64,000 bases of DNA from Blastomussa wellsi. Lineage: Eukaryota; Cnidaria; Anthozoa; Scleractinia; Plerogyridae. A program made the translations under genes and the position numbers. The stretch lies in NCBI GenBank assembly GCA_947652115.1, contig OX393569.1:18020650-18084649 (forward strand), read 5' to 3'. Shown piece after piece: positions 54,809 to 64,000 of this stretch (its first letter is position 1; the number at the start of each line of letters is the position of its first letter). The notes under the pieces are model-generated. The model saw nothing but the letters and a program-made list of their open reading frames with translations, ran no database searches and had not been told where the DNA came from.

Positions 54809-57159
54809 ATGGCAAAGAGAAAGCTGATTATTGATTGCGATGCTGGCATCGATGATGCGCAAGCAATTCTTCTTGCTTTGTCATTCGAAGATGTAGAAGT
54901 TGTTGCGATCACTTGTGTAGCAGGGAATACTGCTTTAGACAACGTGTGTACCAATGTTCTCAAGGTACTGGAGGCGTGCGGTAGAACAGACGTTCCTGTT
55001 TTCAGAGGGGCAACTGGCCCATTGCTAGGTAAGAATTTACAGTGCCAAAATTAAGATTTATCATCTTAATCAGCCGCTTTTGGATCTTAGTTTGTTTTGT
55101 CCTTTTGAGAGCTTGATCTGGCTGACTGGCTATTAAAAATGCACGCACTCATTGGACAATACACATCATGTGGTACATATGAGCTTTTACAAATAATACA
55201 ACACATATGTAAACTAATTAATGCATTTATTTCAGCCGCCAATTCGTTTGTTCTTTTTATTGTAATTATGTGTGTTGTAGAAATTATGGACCTATCAATG
55301 TTAAGCCTGAGGGGGGGGGGGGGGGGATCAGACATGGGGTTGGGATTTTGACATTTTCTGAAAAAATGAGTCAAATTCCCCTCCCTGGGGCATAATTGGT
55401 CAAATGGATCAAAATCCCTCACCTCTCTACTATCCAAGGTGGTGACCATGTAAAAATCCCCGACCAAAATTCCCACCCTGGGGACAAACCTCACAGCCAA
55501 AATCCAGTGGGTACCCCGACCTCCCTCCTTGGGCTTAACATTGATAGGTTCATTGTTAATTGGAGGGTAATAAATTAAATAAACCCCGTTTTGGGGGGAT
55601 AATGTCTTTGTCTGAAAGGGTGTCCTCAAAATTTCACAGTTGCACTCAACCTTTGTAGGAGGCACAGTGGCCGACCACTGTTGGGATTTCATTCGGCACT
55701 GGGAAATTTTGGTGGACCATTGTCCTACCTGTTATTTGCAGCAACATTTTGGAGCAACCTTACAGAATGCAAGGGAGTAACCTGGAATGGACTAGCATCC
55801 CATCCAGGGGGAGTAGAAATACTCCAAGCTAGCCGCTATACTCCTAGCTAGCCGCTATACTCCTAGCTAGCCACTTCATGCTATTGAAACTGGAGTTGAG
55901 TGCCAGCAGCTATGAGGCAGTTTACTACGTACTCAAAGCTTTGCTTCATGGCCAACTGTTAACTTTCCAACAATCTTTCAGCCTTGGACATTATCTGCCT
56001 AAAGGGATTCATTCACTCTTATTGTCTGAGAAGAGTTCCCCTGGATCTAATCCTAAAGAAATGTGGAAGGGAAGATATCAGAGGGAACTCTGCTTGCAGA
56101 CTGAGTACTGGTATTAATCTGCTACTGGTTAATATGTCTGAGGCACCCAATGAATTATGGTGGAGAATTTAATTAGGGAATTTTATGGTTGCATTGCCCT
56201 TGGGTATAGAAATATTCAACACTATTATAATTTTAAAGGGATATGATTGTCAGTAATTAAATCCCCCCCTGGGGAAAATTGTAAAAATGTTGCCACCACT
56301 GCACATCAGAGCAGAGTTATTGATCCAAGTGGAGCCCGTCATATATAAAAATGTGAGAACATGCTTCCCACATCTGTCTGTCTGTGTTGATTATTGATGT
56401 TGACTTACATAATGCTGATGATTGACAGGTAATGTCAAGGCTTCTGCATCCCATTTTCATGGTGTTGATGGCATGGGTGATGTTGAAGACATTCCCCACC
56501 CCGATATGTCATTGCTGAAGGCAGAGCATGCTGCAAATGCCCTAATCAGGCTCATAGGTGAACATCCTGGTGAAATTACTTTGGTTCCTGTTGGTCCATT
56601 GACTAATATTGCCCTTGCATGCCGACTTGATCCAAGCATTTCTTCCAAATTGAAAAATGTTGTCATCATGGGAGGAAACTTTGAGGCGAAAGGCAACATT
56701 TCTGTGAGTGCTGAATTTAATTTCCATTTTGATGTCGAAGCTGCCCATGTTGTTTTAAATCAGCTGACCTGTCCAGTTTCCATAGTAACATGGGAATTCT
56801 GTCTTAACCACGCTTTTCCTTGGGAATTTTATGATCGCTACTGTGGACTAGGGACTAGCAAATCAGATTTTGTACAGAAGATTTCAAATGCCAGCTGCAA
56901 GTTTTACAAGAAGAAAATGGCTGGGTTTGGTAATGGTTACACATGCTGCGATCCTCTAGCTGTTGCAGTAGCTGTCCAGCCAGAGATTATAACAGAGCAG
57001 ACAAGTGTGTATGCCACAGTGGAGCTTCATGGGCACTTAACTCGAGGGCAAATGGTCGTAGATTGGAGAGGTCATCTTGGAGAGAAACATAACATCATGA
57101 TTGTTCAAGAAATCAATTTGGAAGCTCACAAAGCATTGATGATGAAGTCTGTGCAATAA
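54809..57159 (+). CDS. Inosine-uridine-type nucleoside hydrolase
   Basis: Cleaves the N-glycosidic bond of ribonucleosides to base plus ribose, usually in nucleoside salvage. Exons 54809-55028 and 56429-57159 join G|GT and give 316 aa, the normal family length. The N-terminal calcium-binding signature is DCDAGIDDA (Asp9, Asp11, Asp15, Asp16), and VVAITCVAGN follows. The central NHxP-like region reads VPVGPLTNIALA and VIMGGNF. The late active-site segment reads YTCCDPLAVA: Asp248 is kept, but the His that precedes it in classical IU-nucleoside hydrolases is Cys247. The start ATG (aaaaATGgca) is the first in frame. The intron contains a G-run, an inverted-repeat element and a SINE fragment. The AATAAA overlapping the stop is too early to be functional; a second lies at 57446-57451. 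Substrate preference is not predictable from the sequence. Confidence 0.92.
55290..55550. mobile_element. Inverted-repeat element in the nucleoside hydrolase intron
   Basis: Ends 'acctatcaatgttaagcc' and 'ggcttaacattgataggt' are perfect 18-base complements. The interior has a 17-base G run and repeated 'aaaatccc/caaaattccc' text. Confidence 0.75.
55775..55895 (-). mobile_element. SINE fragment with internal tandem duplication
   Basis: Within the nucleoside hydrolase intron. It matches 'ggactagcatcccatccagg...agtagaaatactc' and 'cttcatgctattgaaac' of the SINE. Between them the unit 'ctatactcctagctagccg' is repeated. Strand is uncertain because the text reads in the SINE sense on the plus strand for part of its length. 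Confidence 0.5.
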
Positions 57160-57445
57160 AAACTGATACATGTACAGCTAGGCTAAAGTTACTGAAATCC
57201 TCCTTTTCTCTTAAAATTAGCCGACCACACTTGGCCAATGTCTGACTAAATCCCTGCTGTAGTCAAGCAGAATAGTTGGACAACTTTTTATGCCTTCTAA
57301 TGCAAATGCCATGGTTTTGCATTGAAAATGCATTATCAAGGAGTTCTGTTATGACGTCCAACATCACCACTGTTATGTCCGATCAAAATGGTGACTTAGT
57401 TGGACGTACAAAAAATTATTTGCAGGCCTGTTGACAGTTACAAGG

Positions 57446-57451
57446 AATAAA
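57446..57451 (+). terminator. Poly(A) signal candidate for the nucleoside hydrolase
   Basis: AATAAA about 290 bases after the stop codon. An earlier AATAAA at 57155-57160 overlaps the stop codon itself and is unlikely to be used. Confidence 0.4.
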
Positions 57452-57623
57452 TTTCAAGAGAAGTGATACAGAATACTTCAGGCTCTGTAATTGCTAGTAT
57501 TTTTTGTATCTACTCTCCTCTCCTCCTCCATTTGTAATATACTATGACAAACGCTGTACTTAATTTGGTCCCTTAGAACTTGTTACTGCCATTTTAAACC
57601 CTTTCCCCCTGTTTAGTCTTCCT

Positions 57624-58373
57624 CCCAGGGGGGTACTCAAAATATTCATGACGGGGGGGTCCGACGTATTTTTTTGGGGTTAAAATTTACATGCTCAGTA
57701 TTTTTTTGGGTCGAAAAATCTGTCACGTATTTTTTTGGGTCTTGAAAAAAATTGTGTATTTTTTTGGGTTATAAATTTTGTCGCGATCAGTAGATCAGAA
57801 AAATATTCATTCAAAATATTTTGTTAATAGTATAAAGAAGACAATACAATGTAATTTGCAATCTTGTTTATTTCTCTTTTCTCTATGACTCATTTAAATG
57901 ATGTCCATCAAAGTCTTTCGTGTCATTTATTCCTCCCCCGACACGCCAATGACCTCCAGGATCATTGAAAGGTTCTCCAGTGACTTTGCTGCAAAAGGTA
58001 AGCAAAAGAGAAGCAAAGCATGAATTAGTAAGCGTATGTAAACTGAGGCGGCTTTAGCGAATTTTATTCACCTCCAAGTCAAAATCTTGTGCACAATAGA
58101 GTCACATTTTAAAATAGTGAAGAGATTATGAAGAGACACTAACGGACATATCAATTTCATTAGCTTATAGGTGCAAAATTGTGCATTAGAAGGTTCTGTT
58201 TGATTGAATAAATCCAAATTGAGGTCTTAAAGTCGTGTATTTTTTTGGGTATGAAATTTTGTGCCATGTATTTTTTTGGGTCTAAAATTTCAGGGTCGTG
58301 TATTTTTTTGGGTTTGCAGTACGAGGCTCCGTCGGACCCCCCGTCATGTATTATTTTGAGTACCCCCCCTGGG
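57624..58373. mobile_element. Non-autonomous hAT-like element with 8-bp duplication
   Basis: 750 bp with ends 'cccaggggggtactcaaaat' and 'attttgagtaccccccctggg'-like complement. Flanked by GTCTTCCT at 57616-57623 and 58374-58381. The motif gtatttttttgggt recurs at least six times, three or four near each end and in the same orientation. The superfamily is inferred from the 8-bp duplication only. Confidence 0.75.
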
Positions 58374-58790
58374 GTCTTCCTACCCTACCAATTGTCAGCT
58401 GTTATCAACGTACCTACAATGAGTGACAAAAGTGTTGACACCTTGTCATTGTGAGCCTCATTTTATTGTATTACAATCTCATTTCATCCTCCCTGCCCCT
58501 AAAAATGTTGCAGTTTGTTTCTCCTTTGGGTCCTTTGCTGGAATCATGCAACATTGGATGGGGGAAAGGGGGTGTTTTGGCAGAGTGTAGTGAACTAGAA
58601 GAAAGAGTGATAAATATGCCTTTAAAACTGCAATTTCAAATCAATTTGTCAACATATTTTGTGTAATATATTATAGAAATAAGAAACTGTTTTAGTTTAA
58701 TTTTTGTAAGGCCTTCTTTAGTAGTAAAGCTAGTAGAGAAACCAACTGTGTTAGTAGTGGCACTGTAAGTATTAGTTATTGGCAAGTAGT

Positions 58791-58845
58791 AACCGGGATA
58801 AGCTCTGGCCTAATGGGCCAGTAGGCCCGAATGCAGACTTTACCT
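58791..58845 (+). mobile_element. SINE 3' fragment
   Basis: 'aaccgggataagctctggcc' to 'gcagactttacc', the common 3' end of the family, alone in the spacer before the RhoBTB gene. Confidence 0.75.
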
Positions 58846-59386
58846 TATTGGCAATAAAAAATGATACTGTATTATTTTCCTGGAATAAAATAAACTTCGT
58901 CTCATTGTCTTGACTGTTTCATACCTACGTACATATTGTGCTTCAGACAAATATCAAGGGTGCAGATTGAGTATCACGACAATCAAAGGAAGGATTATCT
59001 GGGCTTTACCTTGGTGTAAAAACCTTTGACATATTTCTTTGTTTTTGAGCTATTGTTTTTCTGTTCTGTATTGTTTCGAAGTTCGTTGTCTTGTTTTATG
59101 CCACTGGTGATTTTCACAGGTTTTTACACTGAGGATGAACCCTAAACTAGCGATGGGACACTGTGTTCCAAATTATGTCTTCGACCAATGTTCTCTTTTG
59201 AAACACTGACAGCAAAGATGGTCAAAGAACACATTGTACCTAGGTACAATGCAAGTACTTGAGGGTAAGTTGCCAAGTTAAATGACTCAGTGTCTTGCTG
59301 ATGTGGAAGTTTTCTGTATATACATCCAAAAATTGGAAACCTCATCATATCTTTCACCCATAGTTTTGCATCTTCAGACAAAAACA

Positions 59387-59551
59387 GCCCATTAGCACAT
59401 ATCTTGAGTGGTCAGTAGGTAATTTGTGTCGCAAAGTACTATTTAGTACTTGCAATCAAAACAAAGCTATATGCTAATCTCAACAATCGACTCAAAGCTT
59501 GTGTATTGCAAATACCGATTACCTACAGACTGCTCAAAATATGGTTTGGGC
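59387..59551. mobile_element. Foldback MITE
   Basis: 'gcccattagcacatatcttg...gtcagtaggtaat' is similar to the complement of 'attacctacagactgctcaa...ggtttgggc'. Confidence 0.65.
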
Positions 59552-59734
59552 TTCCTGTTCTTCAGACAGAAAAGTTAAAATCCAGTATTCTTCACTATTC
59601 CATTCAAACCACTTTGTTGTGTGGATGGTAAAAACTATAAAACTATAAAACATTTTTTGGGGAGGTAGAAGAAAAATGGCATTTTTTAAAATAAATTATC
59701 AGAAATTTTTTACTGAAGCTGCCTCACTGATAGG

Positions 59735-59825
59735 CTCCTTTGCAGCCATTTTTGGGGTGTTACGCAACGCTCTTTGGGAGAACGTTGCGTGACATCCCCA
59801 AAAACGGCTGTTGGCTGCGAAGGAG
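59735..59825. mobile_element. Foldback MITE, CTCCTT-GCAG family
   Basis: 'ctcctttgcagccatttttg' pairs with 'caaaaacggctgttggctgcgaaggag'; 'acgcaacgctc/gaacgttgcgt' is the inner stem. Confidence 0.85.
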
Positions 59826-60058
59826 ACTACCTCACCGACCTCTCGCTATTCAAAGTTAAACCAAGACTAAGTTTTAATGTGGTGCAGCCATTTGCAGGAA
59901 GAAATAGGAAAGAAATATAATTTCCCCAGCTCATTACCCCACCCACCCCTCCCCCGCCTGTTCCTCGCAATAAAAATGACTCCCCAGATTGGGACTCTTA
60001 CGTCATCAAAAATTGAGTTCTTTGCATTGATTGGTCAGCTATTTTTGGACATGTAGCA

Positions 60059-60066
60059 GATATAAA
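60059..60066 (+). promoter_or_regulatory. TATA-like box upstream of the RhoBTB gene
   Basis: The run atataaaa lies about 110 bases before the ATG at 60174, with no other ATG in the same frame between them. A TATA element about 30 bases before a start site near 60090 would give a short 5' UTR. This is a position-based guess. Confidence 0.35.
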
Positions 60067-60173
60067 ACTGCGCTAGTAGAAAATGGAGGGAGGAAGTTGT
60101 TTGCCCAGCAGAAGACGAGAAAGCTACAGCTATTGCAGTGCTAGTGTCTGTGACTGCAAACCAAGTGTGAAAA

Positions 60174-63100
60174 ATGTTGAATATAAAGCTCGTAGTCGTG
60201 GGGGACGGAGGCGTGGGGAAATCGTCGTTCCTCATCACTGCTACCACCAGCCATTTTCCGTGCAACTACGTTCCAACAGTTTTCGACAATTACTCCGTGA
60301 ATCTTATGTTAAACGGTTCGCCTTGTTCGGTTGCTCTCTGGGATACAGCAGGTCAAGAAGATTACGATCGACTAAGGCCTCTTGCTTACCCCGAAACAGA
60401 TGTCTTTGTTGTGTGTTTTGACGTGGCCAGTCGAAGCTCATTTGAAAATGTGACTGAGAAATGGGTTCCAGAACTTCGGTACTTTGTGCCAGAAGCGCCG
60501 GTACTACTGCTGGCGACCAAAACTGATCTTCGAGGCGGCAAGTAAGTTGAAATCCATTCATAGAAAGAAGTTCGTGTTCGTAGTTCCGTTGCAGGAGCGG
60601 ATCTAAGGGGAGGGTGCAGGGTTTGCACCCCTCCCTGGAATGACCTGCGGCTTTCTAATATAGGTAGTCTTAAAGGAGCTATGTCACGGACAACTCATCT
60701 TGAAAAAACTGGCAAGTTTTTATCAAGTTTGTTGTTTGTAATCGGTCTATATTTTTGTCATTTGAAGAAATCCTTGTATAATTTCGGGATTTTATTACTC
60801 TGTTGGTGCTTTTCGGCATTAGGGAACTCTTACTTTTGGATTTCCTTCAATTTGAAAGTAAATAAGAAAATGAGTATAAATATTGGGACACTGCTCCTTT
60901 AAGTCACCCATCAGTTACGTCATTCCTTAGTGGTGCACCCTCTCTTAAGAGAAATAATGGATTCGCCCTTGCGCTGTTTGGAGTTATCCCTGGGGTGTTT
61001 GATCAACTACTTTGTCAACTGCCAGTTGGTTTTCAAAAGGTCTTAATTCCTTGGGAGAGGCATGGGCACCATTGGAATTGACTAAATGCATTTTATGGTA
61101 GTTCCCCCCCTCTCCGTGGATGGTGGGAAGTGGAGAAAAGGAGCCTCCCCTTTATCCCACATATGCTGTAAAAACTCTCACCAGAAAATTTTCAAATTGC
61201 CCTTATACCGCCCCTTACACCATGGTTGTTTACCATTTACATGGGGAAACCGGTTGGTTGACGGTTTGTGCAAATGGAAAGCAAAAATCCCCATTGGAAA
61301 TTTCCGTTCGGGATTGGCGTGTACCATTTGCAAAACAGAGAGAGACTTGTATGAGTTAGACATATTGGCATAGGGCCTGGAACTGGTTGCGAATGGTAAG
61401 CACATTTTCCATTCGGATATTCTGGTTGGGAATTTTGGACTACCTTTCAAGACGTTCTGTTATTTTGGAAAATTTTCGTTCAGGCAAACCAAACCAGTAT
61501 TACCATTTTTCGGGAAATGGTAAACAACCCATGTAACTATGGGATAGTCATTCCTCACTCATATGGGGGGGGGGGGGAAATTAGAATGTTAGCCTCAATT
61601 TCATGTTGTCCCACCGATTCCTTTTAAACACATAAACACTGTTTTTATACATTTTTCGTGTGATAGCAATGGTCAGATAGCCACTGTGTCAACAAGAGAA
61701 GGAAAGGCTCTTGCTGCATCTCTTGGTGTTACGTATGCAGAGTGTAGTTCGCTCACTAATGATGGAGTGCAGGCCTCCCTTAACAAAGCTACTGGATTGG
61801 CTGTTAATTTCATTAAGCAGGAAAAAAGCATGAAATCAAAAACAATGGGGTTCTTCAAAAGGAAGAACAAAACTTCTACTTCAGCCAAGGATCAAGGACC
61901 ACTTCCTCCAGTGCTCCCACCTGCAGGTACTGTACTTTAGAAAAATGTTCCTGATTATAAGTTATATTGGCGGGGGCACATGCTGCAGCATAATGTTTGT
62001 GTACTGGATTCCATATTGAGTTCAAAGTCTTGTTATTGTGGTGGTGGTGGGAGGGGAGGGGAGGGGGCAGTTTGGAAACCGGTACTCAAAGGTCAGGAAA
62101 TTCCTAAGAGGGGTGGGGTGTATCAGTGAAATTTGATTTCCAGATGGTCAAGTTTAATGCAGCGTGACCTACAACTATGGACATATGTTATTGGCAAACT
62201 TGTAAAAATATGAAATAATTATCTTTTAATAACTGTCAAATACGTTCCAGTACCCCATTCCCCATTTCAATGTTGGAGAACAATGAAATACACCTGTGAG
62301 TGAGATGGATGGTTACAGTCAACATTGCATAGTGGTGGGGAGGGGCAAAATGCGTGTAAATTGTTTTTTTCCAACACTTGTAACCATGGTCGTAGGTTCA
62401 AAATAATATTCCATTTTAAAAAAGCTCATTGGAAGCTAACAACTCCACACAAATCCACCATGTTGTTTCAGATCTTGGATGCAGTCACCATTACTAAATT
62501 GTAAATTAAATGTCTTGTTACCAGTGTACACAAAATCATTTTGGAATTTCACAGTAATAATAAAAGCATTCATTTTGCAGGTTTTGCACCTCATATAGAA
62601 GTCCTCAGCTCAACATTTGCAAATGACTGGCATTCTATGATGTTGGACTCCAACAGTGCAGATGTCAGATTTCAGTTCTCCAATGGCCAGTATGTAGATG
62701 CCCATCAAACTGTCCTTGTCGCTGCATCGTCCATTTTCAAGAACATTTTCCTTGGTAGAATGACTCCGAGCCATGAATCTTACAGCTCCATCTTTGAAGA
62801 TATTTCCTGGGTGTGCGACAAGGAAAGTAATTGCCCAAACCTTGTTCACATCAAAGGGCAATGCCAAAGCAAAGGCAAAATAGTTATAAGGCTGAATGAA
62901 AGCATTTCCAAAGGCATGTTTATGGAGGTTTTGGCTTTTCTCTACACTGGGTCACCAGATATTTCAGAGGATGAGGACAAGAACTTTGTTAAAGAAATTC
63001 AAGTTGTTGCTGATAAATTTCAGTTGGCCTGGTTGTCTGAATTCTGCTCGAATTTACTCAAGGGAGATTCATTTCTGAACCCAAGTATCGGCACCTGGCT

Positions 63101-64000
63101 AAATGACAAAACAGGGCAAGAGGCAAAGAAGTTGTTTCTCAACAAACCGTTACTGGCTGATGTCAAGTTCCGTGTGGAGGGCACTGTTGTACATGGACAC
63201 AAGATGATTTTAAAAGCAAGATCTGAGGTCATGGCAGCCATGTTGGGTGGGGCCTTCAGAGAGAGTGACTTGGATACAGAGGTAAAACATTATTAATTTT
63301 ATTCTATTTTTGGTTTGCATTCAAAATAGTTGGAGAATTCCTCCCTAAAAGCCAAAAAAAAAATAACATTTAATAAAGTTTCAAGTTTGTCAAATTACAA
63401 TCCTTCTCAATCTTCCTCAATCAAAGCCATCCTTGTTTTATCTCAGTTTATTGTTGCCTCTTTAGTGTTTTTCTACCTTTGTTAACTATTATTTTAAGGT
63501 TTCCTTTTATTTAAAAGCAATTTTATACATAATTTACCAAAAAAATTACTTCATTTACTTACAGTAACTAATTGGCGCCAATGAAAAGAAACTGTCTTCC
63601 ACCTTTGATGAGAACAAGACATTCAAAATTTAAAGGCTGACAGGTTTCCAAATAATTACTGTCACATACATGATTATATTTCTGATATCATCTGTTAAAC
63701 CCTTCTTGGCTGCTTCCAATACAATGTCAATAGACAGACAATTTATGAATAATAGCTGGGGAAGAATTTATGCATGCAGCTGTAGTGCTACTTACTGTCA
63801 CAGTTAAGACGTCCTTCAGCCTTAAATATTTTGTACCATGTTATTTGCAGATTGAGATCAGGGATGCCTCTCTTCCAAGTTTCTTTGCCTTACTGGAGTA
63901 CCTTTACACTGACCATGCCCCAATAGAGGAGGGCGACTCTGTAGAAATTATGATTTTAGCTGACAGATTCTGCCTGCCAAGGCTTGTGACTTTGTGTGAG
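60174..64000 (+). CDS. RhoBTB (racA-like) Rho GTPase with BTB domains, 3' part outside window
   Basis: Exons seen: 60174-60541, 61667-61926, 62581-63281, 63851-64000 (continues past the edge); all junctions keep phase. The first about 170 residues form a Rac-like GTPase: P-loop GDGGVGKSS (G12 position kept), effector loop [10 protein letters not shown], switch [15 protein letters not shown] with Gln61, and TKTD for guanine specificity. A basic linker (FFKRKNKT) and a proline-rich stretch ([10 protein letters not shown]) follow. BTB1 starts around [19 protein letters not shown] and contains an insertion before its FLYTGSPD end; BTB2 starts [18 protein letters not shown] and continues in the last exon ([13 protein letters not shown]). 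This order is that of RhoBTB adaptors for cullin-3 ligases. There is no CAAX box because the protein continues. The C-terminal domain lies outside the window. Confidence 0.92.
60674..60898. mobile_element. 225-bp TTAA-flanked (piggyBac-like) element in RhoBTB intron 1
   Basis: TTAA at 60670-60673 and 60899-60902; ends 'aggagctatgtcacgg' and 'gacactgctcct'. It sits within a larger element whose ends resemble 'gagcggatctaagggg...ggtgcaccctc...ggattcgccc' (about 60594-60972). Confidence 0.7.

Larger units (their letters stand above)
57160..60173. other. Spacer, nucleoside hydrolase to RhoBTB
   Basis: Holds the hAT-like element (57624-58373), a SINE fragment (58791-58845), foldbacks at 59387-59551 and 59735-59825, and the RhoBTB promoter. 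No gene supported between the two. Confidence 0.6.

Noticed and set aside
55087..55692. Longest non-homologous open frame on the minus strand (201 codons) in the nucleoside hydrolase intron
   Set aside because: It spans an inverted-repeat element and G/C runs (giving a PPPPP stretch), has no recognisable domain and lies within an intron.

Overview
This is eukaryotic nuclear DNA from an animal, most likely a cnidarian and probably a coral or sea anemone (inference). Genes are intron-rich with GT-AG introns. Protein matches are clearly metazoan, the intergenic DNA is AT-rich, and introns and spacers are packed with short non-autonomous transposons. No prokaryotic, organellar or viral segment is visible.

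Layout. (1) 60-19123 (+): 33 exons of PRPF8, the spliceosome core protein; the 5' part lies outside the window. (2) 20541-31635 (-): a complete 20-exon BRAP (RING-H2 plus UBP zinc-finger E3 ligase), tail-to-tail with PRPF8. (3) 32026-33926 (+): a two-exon BRI3BP/TMEM109-like membrane protein, head-to-head with BRAP across about 390 bp. (4) 35945-40929 (+): a seven-exon NUDT9-type ADP-ribose pyrophosphatase. (5) 43490-46781 and 48847-52722 (-): two tandem paralogues of a galactose-3-O-sulfotransferase-like enzyme, each with a small signal-anchor exon and a large catalytic exon joined at the same intron phase. (6) 54809-57159 (+): a two-exon nucleoside hydrolase. (7) 60174-64000 (+): the 5' part of a RhoBTB (racA-like) gene with a Rac-like GTPase followed by BTB domains; it runs off the right edge.

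Exon models were built by reading splice sites and checking codon phase across every junction. All reconstructed frames close: 1969 aa of PRPF8, 558 aa BRAP, 265 aa BRI3BP-like, 315 aa NUDT9, 423 and 436 aa sulfotransferases, 316 aa nucleoside hydrolase. Apart from the sulfotransferase pair, the neighbours share no obvious pathway.

The most unusual content is between the exons: a tRNA-derived SINE family with at least ten copies or fragments, tiny palindromic elements with 9-bp target duplications, piggyBac-like elements at TTAA, an hAT-like 750-bp element with an 8-bp duplication, and many foldback elements. One SINE in PRPF8 is split into three pieces by two independent insertions. No complete new multi-gene system was found.
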